64,000 nucleotides of DNA from Diplonema papillatum (Eukaryota > Euglenozoa > Diplonemea > Diplonemida > Diplonemidae), in assembly GCA_030068145.1 (NCBI GenBank), contig JAPJBO010000174.1:124001-188000 (forward strand). The letters run 5' to 3'. A program made the position numbers and the translations under genes. The notes below the pieces were generated by a model. It was not told where the DNA came from. It searched no databases and was given only the letters and a program-made list of their open reading frames with translations. This document shows positions 10,221 to 20,397 of this stretch, piece by piece. Position 1 is the first letter of the stretch. Each line of letters starts with the position of its first letter.

Positions 10221-11650
10221 TTCCGCTGGCATACCAGTTCATAGCTGGCAATGATCCCTTCGCGCACTGGTTTACCCAAACCACCGGACTTTCGCCGGCT
10301 GGCATGTTCTGGGTTCCCAAGAAGTCCGGCCGCTTTTGTTCGTTGACAGCCGGTGCGTACAGCCTGACACACACGGTTCAGGGCAAGATCGTGGCCGGTT
10401 GGTTGCAACTGTATTTGGAACAGCGCGATAATGTGCTCTACTCGAGTGCTCCCGGTGCGAAGACTAAAGTGCCGAACAAGTGGCACAAGCTATTCATCGC
10501 CCTTGGCAACCCCAGCTTCTGCGACAAGCTCCGCATGCTGCGCAGGGTGTTCACAGCATTGACCTATCCTCTCAGCCAGCTTCTCTGGCAATTATCTGAG
10601 CTGGGGTCGGTCAAGGAGGCTTGGATCGGAATCATCGCGTGTCTATGTCACAACCTGACCAACCCGCCTCTCCGTGCTCTTGCCTTCGAAGGGAGAAAAG
10701 ATTTGTTCGGCTGCAGCGTGCCCGATAACCTGAAGCTGGTTGAAGGCAGTTCCCCGCCCACAACACTCAAGTTTGGGCATCTTGCCGCCGATGGTAACAA
10801 GCTTGGTCGAGATCGCGAATGCGGGCCGACCTCGTATGCCGATCAACTGAAGGCCGCCGTCAAGTCCCTCTCCAGCAACCCGTTGCCGAACGAGCTCGAA
10901 CTGGAAGATCCAGGGACGGAGGAGGGAGTGCGTTTCGACGAGGTAATCGTAAAGCACATCCGCTCGTTCAAGTGCTTGGAGGTGGAAAAGTACGTCAACG
11001 CAGTCAGCGACGCCCACGCCCCTCCAGGCTGCAATGCCAACATGACCGAGAAACCTGTCGGCATTGCCAAAGCAGTGATCGAGGATTGTCGTGGCGTCGG
11101 GGTAACTGACGATGTACTCCGCGCAGTTGCCATGTTCCGTTCAGGGAACCTTCCAGCAGTGTCATCCGAACTGCTCGGAAATGAGAAAGTCCTTGCCTAT
11201 TGCAAGGAAACTTACCTGAACTGGGAGACCACTGTCTCAAGGTCGCATCGGCTCGCTGACGAGTACGAAGAGAACACGCTTCGTAAGCAGGCAGCAGGAG
11301 AAGCACTCGTCAAGAAACGAAACAAAAAGGTCCTCGCAGAGGACGAAGCTCGTGCTGCCATCAAAGAGCTGTCCACATCCGATATGGTCGACAACAACTC
11401 ACGAGCATGTCTCGAGGACCAATGCCGGAAGCGGGGCCTCGGTAGAACGGGGAAGATGAGAGAGCTTCTCGAAAGCATTATTGCATTCGACAAAGCGGAT
11501 TTCGCGATACCTGCTGACTATCCCCGCAGGGGTAAAGCAGCCCAGGCGTGTGCCGAACCCCCGGAGCCAAATCAACAACAGATGCCTTCTGTCCGATCGA
11601 CGAAGAAGACAGACAGGATATTCACAAATGAAGGGGGAGAACACCGATGA
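10217..11650 (+). CDS. Transposon ORF2 with a SAP-like motif, unrecognised family
   Basis: The frame is open for 477 codons and ends in TGA at 11648-11650. It has no ATG near its left edge; the first is at about residue 30 (MFWVPKKSGRF). It may therefore be the continuation of ORF1 in a shifted frame. The C-terminal part has CLEDQCRKRGLGRTGKMREL, which resembles a SAP DNA-binding helix pair, after a basic coiled stretch. The first 130 residues align by eye with the minus-strand relic at 54530-55420: PF..W, a Gly then Trp, GRF, and later a YP....LW motif in the same order. No DDE or tyrosine-recombinase signature is evident. I infer a transposase or an accessory DNA-binding protein. Confidence 0.65.
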   Translation: MIPLAYQFIAGNDPFAHWFTQTTGLSPAGMFWVPKKSGRFCSLTAGAYSLTHTVQGKIVAGWLQLYLEQRDNVLYSSAPGAKTKVPNKWHKLFIALGNPSFCDKLRMLRRVFTALTYPLSQLLWQLSELGSVKEAWIGIIACLCHNLTNPPLRALAFEGRKDLFGCSVPDNLKLVEGSSPPTTLKFGHLAADGNKLGRDRECGPTSYADQLKAAVKSLSSNPLPNELELEDPGTEEGVRFDEVIVKHIRSFKCLEVEKYVNAVSDAHAPPGCNANMTEKPVGIAKAVIEDCRGVGVTDDVLRAVAMFRSGNLPAVSSELLGNEKVLAYCKETYLNWETTVSRSHRLADEYEENTLRKQAAGEALVKKRNKKVLAEDEARAAIKELSTSDMVDNNSRACLEDQCRKRGLGRTGKMRELLESIIAFDKADFAIPADYPRRGKAAQACAEPPEPNQQQMPSVRSTKKTDRIFTNEGGEHR

Positions 11651-11865
11651 GTACCGTGAGTCATCTACTGCCAAAAAACTTATGGTGTGCCGGACATGCT
11701 TTGGCTCTGGGTTCGGACTCGTTCGCTGGCCGGAACTTGCAGTCAACGTGAAGCCTGCCCAACACAAACTCTCTCGTCGCTTCGGGTGAGACCTCTTCCT
11801 GCACCAGTCTCATGGCTGCGCACAAAACAAACTACAATACCCACAAATATAGTACATTATGTCAT

Positions 11866-11996
11866 CGAATATCACAGTCTATCACAGTCTACCACAGTCT
11901 ATCACAGTCTATCACAGTCTATCACAGTCTATCACAGTCTATCACAGTCTATCACAGTCTATCACAGTCTATCACAGTCTATCACAGTCTATTACA
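11866..11996 (+). repeat. Subterminal (CTATCACAGT)n array, right
   Basis: About 12 copies of the same 10-bp unit as at 9029-9299 are present in the same strand orientation. The array lies just inside the right terminal repeat of the transposon. Confidence 0.9.
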
Positions 11997-12024
11997 GGCC
12001 ATCAGGATGGGGTGGACCGGCTCA

Positions 12025-12856
12025 TCAACGAAGGAACAGTTCGGCACCAACTGATCAATGATGATTCTGATATAATGATACCGGTACGGCAAAATAATCA
12101 TGGGGGGGCCTTCTACACCCCTGAGAGGGTTTCCCAGTACTAGCAACTTTTTATGTGCACCGTTGGTCCGGAAGTGTTCCCCAGTACAAAATGGCGTGCT
12201 GCAAGCAGAAGAAAGAAAAAGATGTCTCCCTGTCACAAGGGCGGACACTTCGTTGATCCGCTGCGTCGAGTCCTTTTTTTTTTTTGTTGTTTTTTTTTTC
12301 TTGCGGAAGAATTAATGCCTCCTTCTCTATGAATATCCGTCTCGCAGAACATGCCCGAAGCTTTCGTTTCAACGCCGAGAGGGGAAAGTCCCCACGTGTG
12401 GTGTCAGGGTGCCAACAGGCATGTTCAGTGCTGTACTCCCACGCAACCAAGGCACACCCGCTCTGTGCCAACAGGAAAGGTTACGGGGGTTTTGGCCCAT
12501 CGACCCGTGTCGATTCGCGTGCACACATTTCAATTCAACCGGTGTCGTCGGATGAGGCTAAGCCTCAAGCAACACCCGTGCATTTTCCTCCCGCGCTCTC
12601 GTGACAGTACGCAGTGCATCGCATTGCCCCCACACCGCATACAAAATGGTAGAATGCCTGAAGGCGTATCAATAGCTTTCTCAGGCTTGCGGTCAAAAAA
12701 CTGGCAAAGCTGCGGTAAACATGGCCGGTCCACCTGTGCGGGCCTAGTCCTGTTTTGGAGACTTGAAAAGGCTCGCAAAAAAAAGGCCGGCTCAGTGCAC
12801 CGCCGTCCGTGCACGAAATCTCTGCGTGCGTTCGGTTTTTCGTTTGCTTAGTCTTT
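12025..12856. other. Spacer with T-runs
   Basis: No coding sequence is supported. Two T-rich runs at about 12273-12300 would be an A-rich tail on the minus strand, but no matching element was recognised. Confidence 0.45.
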
Positions 12857-13148
12857 TTACATAAGCGCCAGCTTGAAAGGAAATGCTCGACGATGCTGCC
12901 CGACAAAGAACAGAAGGGATCCAAAGTGCTGTAGCTACCGAACCACGTGTTGAACGGACGTGAGGTCATGCGGGTCTACCCCTACACGTTAAATCACGCA
13001 AACACAACAGGTCAAAAGTCCTGAGTGAGAAAACAACACACGGTGGTGTAAGCGAAGAACAAATCAGATTGTGTTTGTATTGTATTGGCCCCTTACCTCT
13101 ATATTTCCCCCCTTCCATTCGGAGTCGAAGCAGCTACGTCGAGTATTT
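12857..13148 (+). repeat. Short inverted-repeat element, family B, copy 1
   Basis: About 290 bp here match 47576-47873 in reverse orientation almost throughout. The left end has AAATGCTCGACGATGCTGC and the right end on the other strand has AAAATACTCGACGTAGCTGC, so the tips are inverted repeats related to those of family A. The interior differs from family A. Confidence 0.75.
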
Positions 13149-13150
13149 TT

Positions 13151-13365
13151 GTATGAGCACCTGCTTTGTAGGTAATACTTGAGGAGGCTGCCAGCTGCAA
13201 AAGATCAAAGGAGGTAAATGTGCTGTAGCCCACACGAAGCACAGGTGAACCTGGGTTCAGTGGCGGGCGTAAGCGTTTAACAAAAAAGACCCACTTTGTA
13301 GTTGTATTGTTTCTCCCCCTCTAGCCTCCTTCGAACTAGCACAAGGCAGCCCCTCGAGTATTTTT
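13151..13365 (+). repeat. Short inverted-repeat element, family A, copy 3
   Basis: This is a complete copy of the element at 390-604 and follows the family B copy with only a couple of bases between them. Both terminal repeats are present. The head-to-tail pairing of A and B suggests insertion into a preferred site at an element end. Confidence 0.75.
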
Positions 13366-14772
13366 GGATACGATCGGCACGATCTGCGTGTCAACGCTGC
13401 CGGCGACCAAAGTCTGCGTGTGGTGGTTGCGTCGGTACCCATGATTGTTGCCGCTTCGGCAGCTCTGGCACTCTTGCATCTTTTGCATTTGGCAGTGCAC
13501 GAGAAAGCGGTCAGGGTGCGGAACGTATTTTGCCTACCACTTACCGGCCGCGTTGTTGCTCTCAGATTTGCTGGCAAACAAGAAAGGTAGAACGGCAAAC
13601 CAAGCTAGACCCGTAGACTGCACTACTTGTGCCGAAGAAGATATAAAACCCGATGCCCAAGCCGGTATAGTAGGACATGGGGTCTATAAAGCCGCCCGAA
13701 CAACACTCGGAGGGGAGTTGCTGGCGTGTCTTGGCTAAAAATGCTGTTGCACGAGGAAGGGTACAGGTGTGGTGCCGCCTCCTCCTCGTGAGTTACGGAG
13801 ATCGCTCTCACAGGGGGTTCGCCCTGGGGACCTGCTTCAACGTGTTCCTCCGCCCACTCTGGGCGGTGGCGCGTCCCACCTTTTCACCCAGCGCAAGTGC
13901 AATGCTGTTCAAGGCTGCCCTTGCTGACCAATGCTCAGCGTTAAACACACCACCGACTGTCCGTTGCCAATGCAAACATAACCTTTCCCGAATGCATGTT
14001 TTTGGCGTCTCGAGGGTCCGATGCCTTTCGTACACACTGGTGCTACCTGTTGAGCGGCTCGTTTGGTCGAGGAGCAGTCAGTTCTGCCTTCCCCATACGT
14101 CCAGTGCTTGCGACTTTGCCGTTGATGTCCTTTGCTTCGGCCATCCTTCGCTAATACAACCCACTTCACGCATTACTCTTTCGGCGTTTTTTTTTGAATT
14201 CAGGTTCGCAGCGCAGAACCACAAACGCTTTACTGTTGGAATAAAGCATTGTTACGAGGATCAAAAAGCGAGCCGGTTACTGTTTTCGTGAAGCGGTTGG
14301 CAGCAGTTCTCCGCTGATACGGGTCTCGCAGTCTCCTTCCGCCCTCCCGATCTCTGGAAGGGTCGCTACCGTGAGCACGGGCTTCTACGGGCCGACTTCC
14401 GGTTTGCAGGCTGGTATCCAACCCCCCCTAATAAAGCTGGAGCTGCAACCACCGACCAGCAGGAGAAGTGGCCCGTGGCAAAAGGCACAGAAAGGCTGCA
14501 GCCGTCCAACAAGCCCCTGCAAGCCACACGACCAGGCCGGGTATGGGGCGGATACTCATCGGACACCCCCGGTGGTGACTGAAACAACAGACGAGCTAAC
14601 AAGCCAGCCATACCCACACGCAAGGGAAAGAGCCCCAACCGCCTTTTTACCGTCGACCGCAGGCATAAAAACACGGATCCTCCAAAAACTCGAAACACAA
14701 GTCCTGAAACAGTGCGACAGAACACCTTTCCACACACACTCACACACACACACACACACACACTCACCCACC
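13366..14772. other. Spacer with simple repeats
   Basis: No gene is supported. A small hairpin block (CAGGGGGTTCGCCCTG near 13810) has a close relative near 19687. A CA microsatellite of about 30 bases lies at about 14732-14762, just before the shared leader block. Confidence 0.45.
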
Positions 14773-14826
14773 GAAAACCTGGGCTATACTCCGCATCAGG
14801 TGTTACCCATCATTGAATTCCACACA
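14773..14826 (+). promoter_or_regulatory. Leader block shared by two unrelated genes, copy 2
   Basis: The block repeats 3940-3986 with a small insertion. It is followed by AATTCCACAC, a CA run, and a C-rich stretch ending in CTTCCAG about 110 bases before the ATG at 14954. The same order upstream of two unrelated genes suggests a conserved promoter, leader or splice acceptor. Confidence 0.4.
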
Positions 14827-14953
14827 CACACACACCCCCTTCCAGGAGCGGGTTGTCGTCGACCAGCCACAAAGGCGGGGAAAGAAGCGCCGGCGGCGTG
14901 GGTAAAGGGAGGCGTGGGGTGGGAAAGGAGGAAGGCGCCGGGTGTGTAAGCTA

Positions 14954-17900
14954 ATGGCGACCACGCCGCCGGGCCGGTCGTACCAGTACGCGACGCTGGA
15001 CCCGTTCGGCGCGGAAGGCCAGGGCGGTGCGGAGGCCGGCGGCCCGTACGCGGGGCTCGGCGGGCTGGGCGGCGCGGCGGCCGCGCTGATCTGCAAGGCG
15101 CTGCGGCTGCCGGTGGCCGATGCGGCGATGCAGGTGGCGGGCGCGGTCGCGATGGTCGGCGGGCTGACCGCCGGTACTGCGGCCGTCGTGCTGTTCACGG
15201 TTGGAAACGGAGTGCAGGCCGGCCTGGCGACGGCCCTGTGCCTGGTTTGCTTCATTTTCGTGGGCGTCTGCGATTGTACGTCCGCACCGAAAACCCGTGC
15301 CGTTGTTGCCTCGGCTGTCGCCTTGCTTGCCTGCGCGACCGACTTCACCACGGGAGCGCAGTACCAGGTGTGGGTCATGGGCGCAGCGTTTGTGACCACC
15401 GCGTGGGCTGCGATGGATCCGTGCGGTCGGAAGGCGCTGGACGCTACGTTCGTGCTGGTGGCGGCGTACGCCGTCTTCTCGGCGTGCGCGGAAACCGGTG
15501 CGCTGCCGGTCAAGCCGCTTTTCGGCGAAGACGACCCGAACCCCGCTGCGCTGATAGCGTGCCGGCTGCTATCCGCCTTCGCCATCTACGCTGCCATCTG
15601 CGCCAGCCTCTCACGACAGGCGGCCATCGACAGCGAGGTCTTGATACTGCTGAACGAGAATGCCGACGTCCTCTGCGCGCTCGGTTCCGGAAACCTGCGC
15701 GAGGCGTCATCGAAGGCTGGTCGCTACTTATCGGCGCGGTGCTCCGAGTTCCGGAACGATGTTGAAGCGGCGAATATGTCAGAACCATCGAGTCCCGCGT
15801 TCTCTGTGCTGAGCCCGCTGACGGACCATTGCCTCGCACAAAGCTTCGCAATCGCGTCTACTACGAAGAGCTTGACACAACAGAGTGCGTCCCATGACAA
15901 CCTCCACAGGCAGTTGCTCCTCGGTTACTGCAACTTGGTGCATCGGCTGGAGCAGCAAGGAAACCACTTGGAAGTTACGCAAAAGGCTGCGCAACAATCG
16001 GAGTCTGAGTTCGCCGCCAGCATCCTTAGTGTTGAGACCATGGACAACGCGGACGATGACAGCGGTTGCGCTGAACAGCAACCCCCGAAGGCTTATCTGC
16101 CGCCGCCGAAGAAGATGCACTGCCGAGAGGATAACGACGAGCCAATACGGACGGAGTCGAGCGACTTGAACAGCAGCACCTGCAACAAGCCGCCATCAGG
16201 TGCTGCGAAGGCGCTTGGGTATGGGTCGGCAGTGGTCAGCTCTGCTGAGTTCAGTGCGAAGAGCTTGGTGCAGATGATGCCGGTGCATCTCGAAGGCGAC
16301 ATGTTCAGCCATTTCGAAGCCAGCGACGGGACGACGAGCGAGTCGACGCCACGCATGCGCACCGGCGAGCACGCCGGCAGCCGGCTGGCTGACTTGCAGC
16401 TGACGCGCAAGAATTTGGTCGCACTGACGAGCAACGACTCCGCTTCGAGCCCGATCAATTCGGCGACCACGAGGAGCGGCTGCTTGGGCAGCATCCCGTG
16501 TGTGACCAGCCAGATGCTGCCGCCGACGACGCCGCCTCTGTCGAAGCTGTCGCGGGAGAGCAGCTGCCGGCTGAAGCTGGTCCGGCCAGGCTCGTTCTCG
16601 ACGACGCGGAACCGCAACCTCTTCGCCGCCTCCCGCCTGCAGCTGCCGCCGGCGCAGGAATCCGAGCAGAAGGAAGACGCCGGGCTGCCCTCGCACCGCG
16701 ACCACGAACGATCGCCACGGCGCGAGCTGAGCCCGCGGCGCGACGGCCGCGCGCCGCTCCCGAAGCTCGTGCAGTCGTACAGCACCCAAAACCTCACCTG
16801 GCACCAGGCCGTCGAGTCCGAGCCGGGGTCCTTACCGCGCAGCGAGGCGCGGGCATCGTCGCCCCGCGCGAAGGACGCGCCGATGCCGGCCCTCGAGCTC
16901 GAAAGGGCGGCCAGCGGCGGCGACGGGGAAGCCGCCCGGAAAGAGGGTCGCGCGCCCATGCTGCCGTCCGGCTTCCACAAGCCGCCGCCCCTGCGCACCG
17001 ACGTCGTCGTGCGCGTGTCCTTCGACGACGCGAGGGAGAGCGCGTCTTCGTCCGAGTCCGCGGACAGCGTCCCGGCGCGGGACCTCATCGTCGCCGCGAA
17101 GGCGAAGCGGCGGCAGTTCAAGCAAAGCGCGTTCTGCAACGACAGCGCGCTGCTGACGGTGGGGACGCCCGGCAACGGCTTTCTTTCGCCGGCGCCGGGT
17201 GTCTCGAACAGCCTGTCGATCTCGCCGCTGTCGGCGCCGCTGAGCCCCGCCGACAAGCGGGCGTCCATCGGCGCGCCGTCGACGCCGATCTTCGGCAGCA
17301 TCGCGCAGTCGTGCTACCAGTCGGCCGCGAGGAGGGGCACCATCATGATCTTCTCCATCGACGTGCTCGCGCCCCAAGCGCGGTACGACAACGAGTCCAT
17401 GGACGCGAGCGCTCGCGCGATCTCGGTCGTGATGGAGCAGGTGAAGCAGTACCAAGGCTGGGTCATGGAGATGAGCGCCGACCAGTTGCTCATCAGCTGG
17501 AACATGCAGAAGCCCGACGAACGCCACGCGGTGACAGCCTGCGGCTGCGCCCTGGCCATGGCAGAGAGCGTGTCGTCCATGGATCTCCCGTGGTGGTCCA
17601 TGGTTATCTCAACAGGAGTCATGTACATCGGCAAACTCGGCAACGACTGGCTCCAGTCAGGCGGTGTCGTCGGCGATCCCGTACGACAGGTGCGCGCGCT
17701 GGTTACATTGTCAAGGGCGCTGCACTCGCACATCCTGATCACGCAGTCGACGCAAGAGTTGCTCCTTGGCCAGTTCCGGGTGCGCATCCTAGACGTGACG
17801 CCGTTCGATCCACTCGCGCATCTCACCTTCGAGCGTGAGGGCAATGGTGTGGCGAACTGCACGACGCGCACCATGAACGTGTTCGGCCTCATCGTCAACG

Positions 17901-19234
17901 ACATCAGCCGCGAGGCCGCCGCCGAGTTCAACGACGCGTTCTCGAGCTTCTGCGTCGCGGATTACGAAGAAGCCGACCGCAAAATGGCGAAGTACCTCAC
18001 GCACTGCCCCGACGACATCCAAGCGAAGCGGATCATGCTGCTGTCGGCGGCCGCCCTCAAAGCGAGGAGCAACGGGGAAGGCGAGCTGTTCCCGGAACCG
18101 TACGTCCGGGCCTTCGTCGGGTGGGCGAACTACGAGGACGAAGTGCTCGCGGAGTACGACTTCAGGATCGCGTCCCCGACGAAGGAGGTGTTCTCGTCGC
18201 CGAAGAAGCCGTCGGTCGACGTCGGGATGCTGCGGAACCAGATCGAAATTGCGAGGCGGACAAGCCGGAAAGACGGCCGCGTCGCGTGCGACCGCGAGTC
18301 GATCAACAGCTCCGACGAAAACAGTTCGAGCTGCAGCGACGCCGTCGTCACCGACACCCTTCTTCCCGTCGAGTTCGTCGACGCCAACGGGGTGCGCTTC
18401 TGGAGGAGCGACAAGATGCTGGGCGAGGGCGCCTACGGCGCCGTCTGGCTGGGCATGACCAACGACGGCTCCCTGTCCGCGTTGAAGTTCGTCAAGCTGC
18501 CCCCGGAGCCGAAGAACCAGGCGAGCATCCGGCCGCAGCGGAAGCAGGAGCTTTCCGTTATTGACTCCCTGGTGGTTGAAATCGCACTCCTCTCCGGCCT
18601 TGCACACGAGAACATCGTCTCGTATAAAGGATGCGCCGTGAGGGACAACTACGTCATCATCTGCATGGAATGTGTGTCAGGTGGCTCGCTTCAGTCACTT
18701 CTCGAGCAGTTTGGCTCGATTCCATTGTCAGGGATCACGCGGTATACCCGCGACATCCTTGTGGGTCTCGAGTACCTCCACCACCACGACGTCGCCCACC
18801 GCGACTTTAAGCCGGCAAACGTGCTCATCCTCAACGACGGCGTCTGCAAAATCTCCGATTTCGGCGCCTCGGTTCAAATGCCGAAGCACATGCTGTCCCG
18901 TAGCCAGACCGCACCCGTCGGAACACCGCTGTACATGGCACCGGAAGCTTGCTGCGGGCAGGCCACGGTGGCTTCTGATATCTGGCCCCTCGGGTTGACC
19001 GTTTGCCAAATGATTACAGGCATCCTGCCGTACCCAAAGGAGTTCCAAGACCTGCCGTCGATCGTCTTCGTCCGAAAGCTCGCCAGCGACGCCACCTTCG
19101 GACCCACCATCCCCGAGTTCCAGTGCAGCCCCACCCGCGACTTCTTGGAGCAGTGCCTCAGGAGAAACCCGGATGAGCGCCCCACGTCCACTCAGCTCTT
19201 GCGGCACGCGTTCCTCCTGTCCGAGGGGGCCTGA
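14954..19234 (+). CDS. Membrane protein with class III cyclase-like domain and C-terminal Ser/Thr kinase
   Basis: A single 1426-residue frame runs from ATG 14954 to TGA 19232-19234 with no intron. Residues about 30-230 contain several hydrophobic, probably membrane-spanning segments. Residues 230-780 are Ser/Pro-rich and likely disordered. Residues about 790-980 resemble a class III nucleotidyl cyclase: one metal-binding Asp fits D803 (FSIDV), another acidic position D843 (SADQ), and GVVGDPVRQVRAL matches the family's G.aVN..aR motif with Arg in place of the usual Asn. Activity is therefore uncertain. Residues about 1148-1425 are a complete kinase: glycine loop GEGAYGAV at 1157, K1178, HRDFKPAN with D1284, DFG with D1302 and MAPEA, closest to STE/MAP3K kinases. 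I infer a sensor kinase, possibly nucleotide-regulated. A kinase joined to a cyclase-type domain is, from memory, known in trypanosomatids. Confidence 0.88.
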   Translation: MATTPPGRSYQYATLDPFGAEGQGGAEAGGPYAGLGGLGGAAAALICKALRLPVADAAMQVAGAVAMVGGLTAGTAAVVLFTVGNGVQAGLATALCLVCFIFVGVCDCTSAPKTRAVVASAVALLACATDFTTGAQYQVWVMGAAFVTTAWAAMDPCGRKALDATFVLVAAYAVFSACAETGALPVKPLFGEDDPNPAALIACRLLSAFAIYAAICASLSRQAAIDSEVLILLNENADVLCALGSGNLREASSKAGRYLSARCSEFRNDVEAANMSEPSSPAFSVLSPLTDHCLAQSFAIASTTKSLTQQSASHDNLHRQLLLGYCNLVHRLEQQGNHLEVTQKAAQQSESEFAASILSVETMDNADDDSGCAEQQPPKAYLPPPKKMHCREDNDEPIRTESSDLNSSTCNKPPSGAAKALGYGSAVVSSAEFSAKSLVQMMPVHLEGDMFSHFEASDGTTSESTPRMRTGEHAGSRLADLQLTRKNLVALTSNDSASSPINSATTRSGCLGSIPCVTSQMLPPTTPPLSKLSRESSCRLKLVRPGSFSTTRNRNLFAASRLQLPPAQESEQKEDAGLPSHRDHERSPRRELSPRRDGRAPLPKLVQSYSTQNLTWHQAVESEPGSLPRSEARASSPRAKDAPMPALELERAASGGDGEAARKEGRAPMLPSGFHKPPPLRTDVVVRVSFDDARESASSSESADSVPARDLIVAAKAKRRQFKQSAFCNDSALLTVGTPGNGFLSPAPGVSNSLSISPLSAPLSPADKRASIGAPSTPIFGSIAQSCYQSAARRGTIMIFSIDVLAPQARYDNESMDASARAISVVMEQVKQYQGWVMEMSADQLLISWNMQKPDERHAVTACGCALAMAESVSSMDLPWWSMVISTGVMYIGKLGNDWLQSGGVVGDPVRQVRALVTLSRALHSHILITQSTQELLLGQFRVRILDVTPFDPLAHLTFEREGNGVANCTTRTMNVFGLIVNDISREAAAEFNDAFSSFCVADYEEADRKMAKYLTHCPDDIQAKRIMLLSAAALKARSNGEGELFPEPYVRAFVGWANYEDEVLAEYDFRIASPTKEVFSSPKKPSVDVGMLRNQIEIARRTSRKDGRVACDRESINSSDENSSSCSDAVVTDTLLPVEFVDANGVRFWRSDKMLGEGAYGAVWLGMTNDGSLSALKFVKLPPEPKNQASIRPQRKQELSVIDSLVVEIALLSGLAHENIVSYKGCAVRDNYVIICMECVSGGSLQSLLEQFGSIPLSGITRYTRDILVGLEYLHHHDVAHRDFKPANVLILNDGVCKISDFGASVQMPKHMLSRSQTAPVGTPLYMAPEACCGQATVASDIWPLGLTVCQMITGILPYPKEFQDLPSIVFVRKLASDATFGPTIPEFQCSPTRDFLEQCLRRNPDERPTSTQLLRHAFLLSEGA

Positions 19235-20265
19235 CGGCGCCCAAGCACGACAGGCCTCCTGCTTTCCAGCGCGCTGCGGGCGCAGCCAAGCGCCGCCTGG
19301 TCAGGCGGACGGGCGACCTGGCTGAGTCAGGCGAAGCGTGCTGCCGCTGGGTGCGCTGCGTTGGCACAAAATCGCAGGTGCACGACTTGCCATCGGCGGT
19401 CGATACGTTGGCGGCACACGAGAAAACGCCGGCAGCCGTAAGACGTCCCGCGCTGATTGTTGTCACTTCTTCGTCTCCCTCGAGCCAATTCAGAGACCAT
19501 GCAGCTTTCAACGCTTTGCATTGTTTCGCCGTTGTCTTCATGTAGAAGACAACGATGTACAAGGCATTGGCCCATGGTTCAACCATGGGTACGTCAAGTT
19601 TCTTTTTGGCGTACTCGGGCGTAGCACGCCATTGCACAACTCTCAGTCAGGAAGCTGTTCGAGGAGCGGAGACCGTTCGTTCTCACAGGGGGCTTCGCCC
19701 TGAGGGAATGACTTCGCGCAGTGTTGAGTACTGCACCGACAATCAGCATATTGTTTGCGCGGCTACAGACGTGGCGATGACTCCGTCGCCACATCCCGCG
19801 ATCAGATTCACATCCGAATCGCGTTTAGAGCTAGCGCAACCTCGTGACCGCCTCGGGCTTTTGTTCAGCGCAAGCGCCACGCCCCAAGCATCCTTCGGCC
19901 TTTTCTGCCCGACAGAAGGATTTGCTTGGCTCATTAGTCGATCTACCATCCGAGGTACTATTCCGTCCGCTTACGTAACATCACAAGTTCACAAATTTAG
20001 CTCTCCAGCAAGCCGATACCCTGTTTCCGGCAGAATCGTAGGGTGGACCCTGCGCATTTCTGCACAGTTTTCCGTCATTACCGGCACCCAATTATTCGCC
20101 AACCGCACGCGGAGGTTTCCCCAACAAGTGTGCTAAACCTCAATTCCTTTCCAGTAAATCAGGACCGGGTTGTGCTGCGTCCTCAAGGATTGGCACATCT
20201 CCCACCCCCGGGGCAGCTGCCAGCGATAGCTTGGAAATGCGCTCAAAGGAGGGTTTTCTTTTTTT
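19235..20265. other. Spacer without a recognised gene
   Basis: Only short mixed-composition frames are present. A hairpin block CAGGGGGCTTCGCCCTG near 19687 is related to the one near 13810. Confidence 0.45.
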
Positions 20266-20397
20266 GTGTGGGCACCTGCTTTGTAGGAAATACTTGAGGA
20301 GGCTGCCAGCTGCAAAAGATCAAAGGAGGTAAATGTGCTGTAGCCCGCACGAAACACAGGTGAATCTGGGTTCAGTGGCGGGCGCAAGCGTTCAACA
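20266..20397 (+). repeat. Family A element, truncated copy
   Basis: The left two thirds of the element are present, from GGCACCTGCTTTGTAGG to the GCGTTCAAC motif. The right terminal repeat is missing. It breaks at nearly the same internal point as the truncated copy at 2225-2360, so this point may be a recurrent breakpoint. Confidence 0.7.

Larger units (their letters stand above)
8993..12024. mobile_element. Unclassified DNA transposon with TIRs, 5-bp TSD and subterminal arrays
   Basis: The ends are perfect 16-bp inverted repeats: TGAGCCGGTCCACCCC at 8993-9008 and its complement at 12009-12024. They are flanked by an identical 5-bp target duplication, TCAAC, at 8988-8992 and 12025-12029. 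Arrays of a 10-bp repeat (CTATCACAGT) lie near both ends in the same orientation, not inverted. Between them are two overlapping ORFs (9549-10220 and 10217-11650) that match no transposase family I recognise. A decayed homologue of these ORFs sits in a second TIR element at 53461-56129. A 210-bp derivative with similar ends lies at 31192-31401. The intact ends and TSD suggest a fairly recent insertion. Confidence 0.8.

Noticed and set aside
16093-17301. 402-codon minus-strand and 446-codon plus-strand alternative frames within the kinase gene
   Set aside because: They are GC-rich shadows of the real reading frame, which encodes recognisable domains.
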